Source: Ulvibacterium sp965248315
GTDB taxonomy: Bacteria; Bacteroidota; Bacteroidia; Flavobacteriales; Flavobacteriaceae
Length of the DNA stretch: 64,000 nt
Direction of reading: 5' to 3'
NCBI RefSeq assembly: GCF_965248315.1
Contig: NZ_CBDFIX010000002.1
Location: 1,984,001 to 2,048,000 of the forward strand
Each line of letters starts with the position of its first letter. The stretch's first letter is position 1. The translations under genes were made by a program, and so were the position numbers. Positions 43,604 through 52,927 of this stretch are shown here, piece after piece. Below the pieces are notes generated by a model, which saw only the letters and a list, made by a program, of their open reading frames with translations, had not been told where the DNA came from and did not search any database.

Positions 43604-44696
43604 TAGAATAGACGGTGAACTTTTAAACTCTGTAAGCTCAACAGTTCATCACTACTTTGGCACGGTAACAATATTGGAAAATTTTGTTTTTCAGCAAAAT
43701 GATTTGGGTGGAAGACTAAGATATAACAATCTTGTACCTGAAAGGGAAAACTATTTAACAGGAATAACAACATATCTAAGAGAGCTAGGTCGTTTAGGGA
43801 AACTTAATGTGTTCCTGCAGGCATTCTTTAATGAAATGAATAATCGCAATAATCTCGAGAATGACGATATAGTTTTTTTAAAATCACAGCTAGAGAAATT
43901 TTTACTGTTTGAACCAGGATTAGTAATTCAGGGTTTCAATCCACATGTTTTCAATAGGATGATTACAGAGTTTGGTATGCCATTTTTGGATAGAAGGGAC
44001 TTCAGGGACAAAATAAGGGATTCATTAATAGATAATGGCAGTTCGGTAATTTTTGTTCGAGGTAAGCCTAGGTCTGGTATGTCTTATTTGAAAGAATATT
44101 TGGAAAGTATTAAAGGAGTAATACCTGGATTGGAATTGTATCATTTGGATGCATCGTACTATTTGGATAATGAAAATTTGGATAAGGGGTTACTACTGGC
44201 TAAATATTTAGGCGAAAGATTTAAGCTAACAATTAATTGGGACGAATATGCAGACCCAAAGCTAAAGTTTGTCCAATTTGTTAGTTTTTTAAAATCAAAA
44301 ATTGAAGAAAAAAATACTATTCCAGTTATTTTTCTACATGATTTTCATGTCGTTACAAATCTATTGGACAATGCCCATATGTTTATGTATGAGCTGGTAG
44401 AAACTTTTGTAACAAATTTTCCAAAAGCAATATTGATAATTGCAGGATATCCATGTGAAAAATTACGCAACTGGAGGCGATTGGTAAGAAAGGTTAAAGT
44501 CTATGAAATGGAAAACATAAACCCTAATGATCTATTGTTAATTGCTGCTAAGATTTATGATGAATATCAGTCCCTTCACCACTTTAACAGAGAAGAATTT
44601 GTCAACAACTTCGTTAATCAACTTCCTCCTCTTTCAGAAGGTATTAGTGAGATAGGTTTGTACATTGAAGAATTTATTGATAAAGTAAAACCTTAA
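43584..44696 (+). CDS. NTPase-like protein with degenerate Walker A and EAD-like N-terminus
   Basis: I take ATG 43584 (MEAIINRIDGELLN), which overlaps the protease gene by 20 bases, giving 370 residues; 43566 is an alternative start. The N-terminal ~110 residues contain YLTGITTYLRELGRLGKLNVFLQAFFNEM, which resembles an EAD1-type adaptor. The P-loop region reads GKPRSGMS (160-167) where the catalytic lysine of GxxxxGK[ST] is methionine. The Walker B-like strand is IPVIFLHDF (Asp253). It may therefore bind nucleotide weakly or serve as an adaptor between protease and the STAND protein. I cannot name the family beyond AAA/STAND-like. Confidence 0.7.
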   Translation: MMEAIINRIDGELLNSVSSTVHHYFGTVTILENFVFQQNDLGGRLRYNNLVPERENYLTGITTYLRELGRLGKLNVFLQAFFNEMNNRNNLENDDIVFLKSQLEKFLLFEPGLVIQGFNPHVFNRMITEFGMPFLDRRDFRDKIRDSLIDNGSSVIFVRGKPRSGMSYLKEYLESIKGVIPGLELYHLDASYYLDNENLDKGLLLAKYLGERFKLTINWDEYADPKLKFVQFVSFLKSKIEEKNTIPVIFLHDFHVVTNLLDNAHMFMYELVETFVTNFPKAILIIAGYPCEKLRNWRRLVRKVKVYEMENINPNDLLLIAAKIYDEYQSLHHFNREEFVNNFVNQLPPLSEGISEIGLYIEEFIDKVKP

Positions 44697-44700
44697 CGTA

Positions 44701-47634
44701 GTGGATAAAAATCTAGATATAAATAACCTATTTTCAGGGATGAAGACGAAATCATCAAAGGATATTTCATCTTCTCTATTGAATAAGGCTGCAATATTAC
44801 TAGACTTCGACATTTTAGAAGATTTCAAAAATGCTTCTGAATCAGAACGGTCCGCATTAAAGGAAATTACTGTTAAAAAAATAAATGGTCTTAGAACCCT
44901 AAAAAAGCCAAAATTAGAAGGTATTCTAAATGATTTGGGAGCAAAAGGAAAGCTTTTGGAGACGATAAGACAACTAGGCTTGGATGAGAGAGGGTTTGGC
45001 GAATTTATTTTAAAGTTCCACAGGAAAGAAATTGACTTAATCGATTTGGGAGAACAGGAAGTTTACTTTTTATCAAAGTATTTAGAAATTTTTCCAGATG
45101 AGGAATTATCGAACAAACTAAAGTTATTTCTAGAAAGAAATCAATTTTATAGTTTTTTTGAATCAGTAACAAGTCATTTTGCGGGTAGAGAAAAGGAGAT
45201 AAGACGTTTAACAAATTATGTTGATTGGCTTCCAAAAGAAAATGTTGTTTCAAGAATTAGACAAACAATAAATGAAACCTTCGGTGACGGTGGTAAACAT
45301 CCTTTGCTGATAAAGGGAGTTGGGGGGGTAGGCAAAACAACTCTAATAGCGCGGTTTATTTTGTTACATAGTCGGAAGAATAAACATGGTCGACATTTAC
45401 CCTTTATTTATATAGATTATGATTTGCCAGGTTTTTCTATACAAGAACCAGTTGATCTTTTGTTTGAGTGTGGAAGACAATTGAAGTTACAATTTCCATC
45501 GTTCGAAAATTTCATTATTGAAATAGAGTCGGAACTAGCTTATTGGTATGACGCATCAAGGTCAATTGAAAAAGAAGGTTCTAATAATAGGGAACGGTCT
45601 TATTTACTTGATAGAATTAATGAAAAATTGCTTTCAATAGGCCTTTCCTTAGAAGACTTTTCCAGACCTGTTTTGATGGTTCTTGACTCTTTTGAGGAAA
45701 TGCAGTACAAAGCGACTTCTAACGAACTGACAGAATTTTTTTCTTTTGTAAATGAACTGATTGAGAGATTTCCTCGCTTACGAGTTGTTTATGCTGGTCG
45801 CGCAGATATTACAGATGAAAACAAGGAGCTTTCCTTTAATTTATTAGAAATCAATTCCTTTGATGAATCATCTACAATAGCACTTTTCAAAGAGTGGGGA
45901 ATCAAAGATGATAAGATTGCAAAGTTGGTATATAAAAAATTAGGAGGTAATCCTTTGATATTAAAACTCGCTGAAACTGCTTATAAAAAAGACCAGTCCA
46001 TTCTTGAATCTAAGGAACTCCAAAATTCAACAAAAATTCAAGAATATTTGGTAGTAAGAATATTGGGCCATATTCGTGATAAACGAGCCAAGAAAATTGC
46101 GGTTCCTGGAATGCTGTTAAGAAGAGTAAATGCTGATACGATTGAACATATTCTTGCGGAAACCTGTGATTTGAATACCCCTGTTCAAAAAATTGATACA
46201 CATGAGGCAAATAAAATTTTAGAGGTTTTGAAGAAAGAAGTTTTCCTAATAAAGGATAGCGGTATGGGGGAATTTATTTTCAGACAAGACTTGAGAAAGG
46301 AATGTCTGCCTATGATAAAAGCTAGTTTGCCAGAAAGGTCTATTGAAATACATAGGAAGGCTATTGATTTTTATCGTGATAAAGAAGATAATATATCTAA
46401 AGGCGAATACTTTTATCATAAACTAATGCTTGGGGAGAAACCCAAGGAATTATTAAACGAATCAGTTTTTAAGAGCATTAGAAGTTTCATTGATTCTAAT
46501 GTTAATGAGCTACCAGAAGCGTCGCAAATATTCGTGAGACAACTTCAAAAGGCACGCGTACAATCTAAAACTATAGAAAATTCAGATTTTAAAAATAGGG
46601 TTGACTACTATTCTAACCGAATAAAGGAGGCATTGGATGGTAGTGATTTGGAATTGTTTTCTCTAGACAAAGAAATAGTGTTGAATAATGAAGCTTCCTC
46701 TCCTGAACTTAAATTTTATTATGACTATATGCAATATAGGCTTTATAGGTTTCGAAAAATCTTGTTCTTCAAATATACCTATACGTCAAACCCTGATTTT
46801 TATGACTCACCGATTAGTCGAATAGAGTTTATTTTTCTGGAGAGCCGTGTATATGAATCGTTGAGAGACTATGAAACAGCTTGGCATGTTATTAGTAAAA
46901 ATTCAAATTATTGGAGGGAGCTAAATTTAGATATTCAGGAGGAAAGATTTTTAAAAGCCAAGGTTTTGCTACATTCTTTAAAACTGTTTGCCAGACTAAA
47001 GGTTTCTCTTCAAGTTGATAAGCAGGATGTCAAGTCAGAATGGAGAAAGATAATCCAATACTTAGAGTTGCAAAATCAAGTTTTGACTTCAAATTTGGTC
47101 TATAATAAAATGTGGAATTATATTTTCTTAAATATAAAATTGATTGATTTTACCAGTTTTTTTGATAGTATGACATTCAAAAGACGATTAACATTTATTC
47201 ATGAGGCTAATAATCAGCTGTTAGAAGAATTATCAAAGGGATATTTGGGGATTAGTTTGTATGACATAATGCCAACTGGTTCTTCGAAAATTCTTAAACA
47301 GGATTTAGCATTGGTTTGGGAGATAACATCTCCTCAAATTAATAAGTTGATGAAAGTGTTAGAATCGAAAAAGATACCAGTTCCTATTCTCATGGAGGCT
47401 AGTTTAGATACCAATATTGTTGAAAATTATAGAATCACCAATGTCGGTAAAAAACATAGGTCAATCTTATCTAAAAGCATGGGAAAATTAATTTTTGATC
47501 ATATTCTAGATGAGGATGATGGAACTTTTATGTATTTGCTATATAGAGCTTTACTAAAAAATAACCATCTAAGAATAGCTGACTTTTTGGTAGGAGAAAT
47601 AGAAAATATATATAATAGCATCGAATCTAATTAA
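44701..47634 (+). CDS. STAND-type NTPase, GTG start
   Basis: A 977-residue signal-transduction ATPase starting with GTG four bases after the preceding stop. Residues 1-~165 are helical and may form an effector-associated domain. The NTPase core begins AGREKEIRRLTNYV, with Walker A GVGGVGKT (206-213, Lys212), Walker B PVLMVLDSFEEM (Asp329), the sensor strand VVYAGRADI, and LGGNPLILKLAE, the counterpart of the GxP motif. The C-terminal ~450 residues are helical, probably sensor repeats. STAND proteins oligomerise when their sensor meets a trigger and then activate effectors. It is the last gene of the operon. Confidence 0.87.
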   Translation: MDKNLDINNLFSGMKTKSSKDISSSLLNKAAILLDFDILEDFKNASESERSALKEITVKKINGLRTLKKPKLEGILNDLGAKGKLLETIRQLGLDERGFGEFILKFHRKEIDLIDLGEQEVYFLSKYLEIFPDEELSNKLKLFLERNQFYSFFESVTSHFAGREKEIRRLTNYVDWLPKENVVSRIRQTINETFGDGGKHPLLIKGVGGVGKTTLIARFILLHSRKNKHGRHLPFIYIDYDLPGFSIQEPVDLLFECGRQLKLQFPSFENFIIEIESELAYWYDASRSIEKEGSNNRERSYLLDRINEKLLSIGLSLEDFSRPVLMVLDSFEEMQYKATSNELTEFFSFVNELIERFPRLRVVYAGRADITDENKELSFNLLEINSFDESSTIALFKEWGIKDDKIAKLVYKKLGGNPLILKLAETAYKKDQSILESKELQNSTKIQEYLVVRILGHIRDKRAKKIAVPGMLLRRVNADTIEHILAETCDLNTPVQKIDTHEANKILEVLKKEVFLIKDSGMGEFIFRQDLRKECLPMIKASLPERSIEIHRKAIDFYRDKEDNISKGEYFYHKLMLGEKPKELLNESVFKSIRSFIDSNVNELPEASQIFVRQLQKARVQSKTIENSDFKNRVDYYSNRIKEALDGSDLELFSLDKEIVLNNEASSPELKFYYDYMQYRLYRFRKILFFKYTYTSNPDFYDSPISRIEFIFLESRVYESLRDYETAWHVISKNSNYWRELNLDIQEERFLKAKVLLHSLKLFARLKVSLQVDKQDVKSEWRKIIQYLELQNQVLTSNLVYNKMWNYIFLNIKLIDFTSFFDSMTFKRRLTFIHEANNQLLEELSKGYLGISLYDIMPTGSSKILKQDLALVWEITSPQINKLMKVLESKKIPVPILMEASLDTNIVENYRITNVGKKHRSILSKSMGKLIFDHILDEDDGTFMYLLYRALLKNNHLRIADFLVGEIENIYNSIESN

Positions 47635-47752
47635 CCCGACTAAGGTATAAAGAAATCTGAAATTCTATAGGAACAGACTAACAATGTCCACGAAAGAATC
47701 TCTTGTTCGACAAACTAATTAAAAAGCCTTAAAGAAGAAGCATATTTTCCAA

Positions 47753-47772
47753 TTGTAGCCTTCCCTAAAAAT
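47753..47772. repeat. Left terminal inverted repeat of the IS3-type element
   Basis: TTGTAGCCTTCCCTAAAAAT, perfectly inverted at 48975-48994. Confidence 0.9.
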
Positions 47773-47820
47773 AGGACAGTTTAAAATTCGAAAATAGTAA
47801 CTTTAAATTTTAACTGTCAG

Positions 47821-48087
47821 ATGAAAAAAAGCAAGTTTACCGAGAGCCAGATTATCAAGGCACTCAAAGAGAACGAACAGGGCCGCAAGGTCGGGGACAT
47901 ATCCCGTGAGATGGGCATCGATACCAGCACCTTTTATTATTGGAGAAAGAAGTATGGTGGCATGGAAGTGGCCCATATGAAGCGCCTTAAAGAGCTTGAG
48001 GAGGAGAACCGCAAGCTTAAGCAGATGTACGCCGACGTAAGTCTGGACGTCCGCATGCTCAAGGACGTGCTGTCAAAAAAGTTCTAG
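47821..48087 (+). CDS. IS3-family transposase OrfA (HTH)
   Basis: An 88-residue protein with the HTH_Tnp_1 pattern FTESQIIKALKENEQGRKVGDISREMGIDTSTFYYWRKKYGG followed by a leucine-zipper-like coil LKELEEENRKLKQMYADVSLD, as in IS407-group OrfA. The slippery run A-AAA-AAG at 48075-48081 lies just before its stop, where a -1 shift would give the OrfAB transposase. Confidence 0.92.
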   Translation: MKKSKFTESQIIKALKENEQGRKVGDISREMGIDTSTFYYWRKKYGGMEVAHMKRLKELEEENRKLKQMYADVSLDVRMLKDVLSKKF

Positions 48088-48959
48088 GGCCTTCCGACAA
48101 GAAGCACCGCGCGAAATACCTACAAGAGGCCTATTCGGTAAGCGTATCACGTTCCTGTCAGGTTCTGGAACTTGCCCGTTCGATGTGGTACCACCACAAC
48201 AGGAAGGATGACACGGAAGTTGTCGGAGCGTTATCCAGACTGGCGGAAGAACTGCCCACCAGGGGCTTTGAGGTGTATTACAAGCGGCTTCGTCGCGAAG
48301 GCCATAAATGGAACCGCAAACGGGTCTTGCGGGTATATAGGTCGATGAACCTGAAACTCAGGCGCAAACACAAGAAACGTTTGCCCGCAAGGACAAAGAA
48401 CCCATTGGAGGCCCCGATGGATCTCAATGAGGTGTGGAGCATGGACTTTATGGCCGATGTGCTGTCCGATGGCAGGAAGATCAGGGTGTTCAATGTAATG
48501 GACGATTGCAACCGTGAGGTGCTTGCCATGGATGTGGGGCTGAACTACCCGGCAAAAAAAGTGGTGGAGACATTAAGCCATTTGGAGGAAGAAATGGGCC
48601 TTCCCAAAACGATCCGTTGCGATAACGGTCCGGAGTTCATTTCCAAGACCTTGGCCGATTGGTGCAAGAAGAAAAGAATCGAGCTCAGGTTCATCCAACC
48701 GGGAAAGCCCGTACAGAACGCATTTATGGAACGATTGAACCGACATTATCGCGAAGATGTACTCGATGCATATTGGTTCAATGACCTGCACCAGATAAGG
48801 ACATTGACCAACGAATGGATGGAGAACTACAATACAAAGCACCCGCACTCGGCATTGGACGATATGCCACCAAGGGAATACAAAGACCGTTTCGGGGAAG
48901 AATTCTTCCCCGAAACCAACATAATTAATGAAAAATTATTGAATTTAGAGTTGTCCTAA
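48063..48959 (+). CDS. IS3-family transposase OrfB (DDE integrase), reached by -1 frameshift
   Basis: The OrfB frame is open from before the slippery site (VKKVLGPSDKKHRAKYLQEAYSVS...) and its first ATG is at 48183. The rve domain shows the DDE residues in WSMDFMADVL (first Asp), IRCDNGPEF (second Asp) and NAFMERLNRHYREDVL (Glu). The end SALDDMPPREY is typical of IS3. The element thus looks intact and possibly active. Confidence 0.9.
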   Translation, partial: GRAVKKVLGPSDKKHRAKYLQEAYSVSVSRSCQVLELARSMWYHHNRKDDTEVVGALSRLAEELPTRGFEVYYKRLRREGHKWNRKRVLRVYRSMNLKLRRKHKKRLPARTKNPLEAPMDLNEVWSMDFMADVLSDGRKIRVFNVMDDCNREVLAMDVGLNYPAKKVVETLSHLEEEMGLPKTIRCDNGPEFISKTLADWCKKKRIELRFIQPGKPVQNAFMERLNRHYREDVLDAYWFNDLHQIRTLTNEWMENYNTKHPHSALDDMPPREYKDRFGEEFFPETNIINEKLLNLELS

Positions 48960-48974
48960 AAAGGGTAAGGCTAC

Positions 48975-48994
48975 ATTTTTAGGGAAGGCTACAA
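48975..48994. repeat. Right terminal inverted repeat of the IS3-type element
   Basis: Perfect reverse complement of the 20 bases at 47753-47772. Confidence 0.9.
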
Positions 48995-49177
48995 CCGTCT
49001 TATAAAACTATCAAAAAACTTACTATTATGTGACCCAGGTAGGATAGGAGTGGAATGTTTCTTGAATGGGTTTAAATGTTGATACTTAATATTTATATCT
49101 AAGGATTTAATATAAATGAATACTTGTTAAAATTTGTATATTCAATTCTATAGGCCTTCAATAACCAATAAAAGTAA

Positions 49178-52100
49178 ATGCAAGTTCAAGAAGTAATATT
49201 CAATTTACCCTCGACCTTGAGAAATTTCCTAAGGGGGACAAGTTATAGATTCTTAATTGGATATTTAATCTCTAGAGCTATTCTTGAATTTGGTTTATAC
49301 TTCGCAAGAGAAGAAGTGAACCAACTTTATTTATATATAAATGAAATACTTGGAGAGTACTTCGGAGGTCTAGTTATTCTACTGTTGAAAATTTTTGTAT
49401 TCACAGATAGTTTATGGGTTTTTGGGCTTCTTGTTATTTTCATTGCGGTCCTTATCTATGTAAACTTGCAGGAAGCAAAACTTAGATATCAATCTTATAG
49501 TCAGGAATTTGATAAGCCAATCGTCTCTGAATTCTATATTGAACGTGACATTGATAAAGCTTTATTTTCAAAAGCCCGAAAGAAGAATGTTCTTTTACTA
49601 ACAGGTGATTCTTTTTGCGGCAAATCGGAAATTGCAAAAAGATTGGTTTTAAAATTTATCGATAAAGGTTATGGTTATAAAAGAGTAGATAATTTTAGAG
49701 ATGCTGAAAGTTTTTTGAGCCTTAAAGGAAAAAAAAGAATTTGTCTAATTGAAGATCCTTTTGGCCACAATTTCGCAAATGAAAGCCCTGATGAATTTAG
49801 AAAATTACATGATTTAGCTAAAAATCATAATCCTAAAAATATTGTAATTGTTACTACAAGAAAGGAAATCTTATTTTCTATTAAAGGAAGTAAGAGACTA
49901 GCTGATTATAAAGTAAAAAATTATGACTGGACAGATTTGACTAATAATGACTTAGTCTTTCTAATAAATATATGGACAAAAATTAGTAAGGACTCCAGCA
50001 TTTTGTCTAATAATGTCCAAACAATGACTTCCGCTTTATCCACTGGTATAACTTTACAAGTTGGTCAGTTAATTCATCTTTCAAACATTCAAGAATTACA
50101 GAATACTGTCAAAACTGAAGCGGAATTAGTTCATCTAGCTCAGGTTGATGCACAGGAACTTAGCGAGGAAATTTTCAGGATACCTAATAATACTTGGTAC
50201 CTCATATCAATACTTAGCCTAAGTATTGACACCTATGTAGGTGCCTCTAATCAGGACTTGGCTTATATATTATCTGATTTTGAGGAAGAATTAAGTCTAA
50301 TAAAATATGATTCCCCTTTTGGAAGGTTTCTGGTAGAAGAAAGAACAGATGGTTTTGAGTTTCCTGGATATAACGTATTGAATGATGGTCACAAAAAGTT
50401 TAGTGAAGAATTATCTTTTTTGGAAAAAAGAGGTTATTTAAAGTTCATTGATGATGAATATGTTTTTTCTCATCCGCAGTATATAGAAATAGGTAAATAC
50501 GTGTTCAAAGGTCTTAGCACACCCCAACGGCAACAGATAATACCAAGTGTTTACAAAATTTTTACTTGCCTAAATTTGGAAATAGCTCATATAGGTGCAA
50601 AATCATTAGATTTTGTTTGTCAAAATATAAACTCTTCACACCATAAAGAATTATTTGAACAATCTTTTAAATTATTTGAGGATAGTCTTTTCCCTAGGGT
50701 AAGCGATGAAAGCTTTCTTTTTCTTTTGAAGAACTTTAAGAATATTCGGGATAAAGAATTTCAAGAGAAAATTATGTATCGTCTGGAGTCTTTGGATGAG
50801 AAATCAGGAATCCATTTTCATGAAAATATACCGGTTAGGACTGGGTATTCTAGCGGATTAAGGGACTATTTTGTAGAAATGTCTGAGGTTAAGTATTTAG
50901 AGGTCTGTAGACTAATTAGTGAGAAACAAAATGTTGGTCTCGAGGATATTTGGGAAGCTTTAAAACGAGAAAAGCATACAAAAAGAGAAAGAAATTTAAA
51001 TTTCGATCTTATAAAAGTTAGTTTAAGAAGTAATGAAGTCTTTATTCGGAACTTGGCAGCCTACCTATTTTTCTTAATAGATGGTAGTTCGGAAAATATT
51101 GAAATTAGAGAAACCATATTTTTGGACCGCTACCCATCAGTCCTGTTTAATGCTATGAAAGGTTTTTTCGAAGGCCTACCATTATATGAGAACGAAATTT
51201 ATGAATACTGTCTGGGTTTTTTTCAAACCAAAATTGCTGAGAGTTCTATTTTTTGCGTTCGTGCCAGCAATTTATTGACAACCTTCTCAATTGACTACGG
51301 ACCAGAAAGTTTAGACTGGGATATGTTAACCAATGAAGGAAAGAAAAAAACATGGCACGCTTGGGGTGAGTTATTCCCTCATTTTCTAAAAACATTTCCT
51401 CATGATGTAAAATTCCCTCATACTCCAAGATTCGCAAGCACTATGAGGGACTCAAGGAGGTTTCTCTTACCTAATCAAGGTCTCAATATTGCCACAAATT
51501 TATTCGAATATGTTGAAGCAAATTTGAATCGACGTTTATTCGACGGTTTTGAATTGGGTGTCATAGATTTTTTGATTGATGTTACAGAGGAAACTCCAAA
51601 CATTAGGTTTCCGCTATTTAATCGTATTTTTTCAGTTAATGATACTGGTTTTATTACTTATTCCCTTAGTTGGTTATTGGAAAGTTGGAATAAAATTACA
51701 GATGAGGAAAAAGAAGTGATTTTTCGTCTACTTAATTCGGAACGAAATGATTTAAGATGGTTAAAAGCAGTTGCTATAACGGGATATTCCAATCCACCAA
51801 AGGAATTGCAGTCAATAATTTTTGATAAGGAAAATTATTTTGAATATTCGAAAAAAAATTTTATCGAAAAAATGAATCCTAGATTATTTATTGATGCTTT
51901 AACAATATTTTCTGGGCACCCCCAACCGATATGGTGGTATGGCTATCATCATTCGGGTGAAAAATGGTCTAAAATCTTGAAATTTATTTTAAAGAATAAT
52001 GTTTCTGAAGGATTTATAATTGCTCTTCGGGAATATCTGAATGATATTGTTAATGGTGCTACAAGTCATATCTGGGGCAAAAAATGGAAGGAACTTTGGA

Positions 52101-52675
52101 TAAATTTGATAAAAGACAACCAAGACACAGATAGACTGACTTTGGAATTGTTGATTATGATTTCGAAGTGTACGTGTAATTATCATAATACTAAATTTCT
52201 TGTAGCTGAATTGATAGACGGCTACGAGAAACAGGGTAGGGAAGTAGATTTTCTTAATTTTTGCACCAAACATATTGAGGTGTTTACCACAACTACTCAC
52301 AATAATGATTTATTTGAGTTTTTTGAACATAAGAACTATTTACAAGATAAAATTATACCTAACCTCGAGGGTCATCAAGAAATAGTAATTATCCTCAACA
52401 AAATTGCAAAGAGCAAGGATAGGGATGAACAAATGAGACTTGTAAATTTATTTGTAATTGCTGCTACTAAAAATCCAATTAGATTGAGTATTATTTTTGA
52501 TTCAATCAATAGACTAATAGAACAAAAAATAATCCTTGATGAAACTTGTATTCAAAGATTACTAGAAATCCCAAATAAAATCTCAGATGTACAAAAGGTA
52601 TTCAGCGACAAGTATGATGATGAGCAATATGATTTACAAGATTGGAATGGTCTTCATAAAAACTATACCTCGTGA
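49178..52675 (+). CDS. Membrane-anchored STAND NTPase with long helical-repeat sensor (Avs-like architecture)
   Basis: A 1165-residue protein. Two N-terminal hydrophobic regions (about residues 25-45 and 62-95, ILLLKIFVF and VFGLLVIFIAVLIYV) probably form a membrane-embedded unit. The P-loop core follows: Walker A GDSFCGKS (143-150, Lys149), Walker B ICLIEDPFGH (E192-D193) and IVIVTTRKEI (arginine-bearing sensor strand), in the style of nSTAND3. A winged-helix-like part (LSFLEKRGYLKFIDDEYVF) precedes ~650 residues of HEAT-like helices. The plan effector/TM-NTPase-repeats fits antiviral STAND (Avs) proteins, but the family is not confirmed. It is AT-rich and stands alone downstream of the IS. 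Confidence 0.8.
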   Translation: MQVQEVIFNLPSTLRNFLRGTSYRFLIGYLISRAILEFGLYFAREEVNQLYLYINEILGEYFGGLVILLLKIFVFTDSLWVFGLLVIFIAVLIYVNLQEAKLRYQSYSQEFDKPIVSEFYIERDIDKALFSKARKKNVLLLTGDSFCGKSEIAKRLVLKFIDKGYGYKRVDNFRDAESFLSLKGKKRICLIEDPFGHNFANESPDEFRKLHDLAKNHNPKNIVIVTTRKEILFSIKGSKRLADYKVKNYDWTDLTNNDLVFLINIWTKISKDSSILSNNVQTMTSALSTGITLQVGQLIHLSNIQELQNTVKTEAELVHLAQVDAQELSEEIFRIPNNTWYLISILSLSIDTYVGASNQDLAYILSDFEEELSLIKYDSPFGRFLVEERTDGFEFPGYNVLNDGHKKFSEELSFLEKRGYLKFIDDEYVFSHPQYIEIGKYVFKGLSTPQRQQIIPSVYKIFTCLNLEIAHIGAKSLDFVCQNINSSHHKELFEQSFKLFEDSLFPRVSDESFLFLLKNFKNIRDKEFQEKIMYRLESLDEKSGIHFHENIPVRTGYSSGLRDYFVEMSEVKYLEVCRLISEKQNVGLEDIWEALKREKHTKRERNLNFDLIKVSLRSNEVFIRNLAAYLFFLIDGSSENIEIRETIFLDRYPSVLFNAMKGFFEGLPLYENEIYEYCLGFFQTKIAESSIFCVRASNLLTTFSIDYGPESLDWDMLTNEGKKKTWHAWGELFPHFLKTFPHDVKFPHTPRFASTMRDSRRFLLPNQGLNIATNLFEYVEANLNRRLFDGFELGVIDFLIDVTEETPNIRFPLFNRIFSVNDTGFITYSLSWLLESWNKITDEEKEVIFRLLNSERNDLRWLKAVAITGYSNPPKELQSIIFDKENYFEYSKKNFIEKMNPRLFIDALTIFSGHPQPIWWYGYHHSGEKWSKILKFILKNNVSEGFIIALREYLNDIVNGATSHIWGKKWKELWINLIKDNQDTDRLTLELLIMISKCTCNYHNTKFLVAELIDGYEKQGREVDFLNFCTKHIEVFTTTTHNNDLFEFFEHKNYLQDKIIPNLEGHQEIVIILNKIAKSKDRDEQMRLVNLFVIAATKNPIRLSIIFDSINRLIEQKIILDETCIQRLLEIPNKISDVQKVFSDKYDDEQYDLQDWNGLHKNYTS

Positions 52676-52751
52676 ATTTTTCTGGTTTGGCCCTATGAAC
52701 GATTTGACAAACAATTGGTTGGTGAGGTGGTTTGAAGAAAATGCGGGCCAG

Positions 52752-52805
52752 CGAGGGCGTGAATTTGTGGCTAACACAAAGAGCGATTGCCCTCGGCTTT
52801 GTGTT
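52752..52805. repeat. Nested inverted repeats after the membrane STAND gene
   Basis: AACACAAAG (52773-52781) pairs perfectly with CTTTGTGTT (52797-52805), and CGAGGGC (52752-52758) with GCCCTCG (52789-52795). The segment is GC-richer than the surrounding island. It could be a recombination site or a structured RNA end; it does not fit a simple terminator. Confidence 0.5.
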
Positions 52806-52927
52806 GGGGCTTGAAACGCCTGAATAGCAAAGCTATTAAGACACAAAGGGCGCGGGGAAGCATATTTTCTTCTTGATTTTTTGTTTCTTTTTTATCAAGA
52901 AAAAAGAAAGATATATTCTATTCCTAA

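Larger units (their letters stand above)
47753..48994 (+). mobile_element. IS3-family (IS407-like) insertion sequence
   Basis: A 1242-base element with 20-base terminal inverted repeats, TTGTAGCCTTCCCTAAAAAT at 47753-47772 and its perfect reverse complement at 48975-48994. It holds orfA and orfB with a slippery A6G. Its GC content is visibly higher than the island around it. The flanks (…TTTTCCAA left, CCGTCTTA right) show no clear target-site duplication. It separates the conflict operon from the membrane STAND gene. Confidence 0.9.

Noticed and set aside
47745..49000. Target-site duplication of the IS
   Set aside because: Neither 3, 4 nor 5 bases match on the two sides with the ends at 47753/48994 or one base inside.
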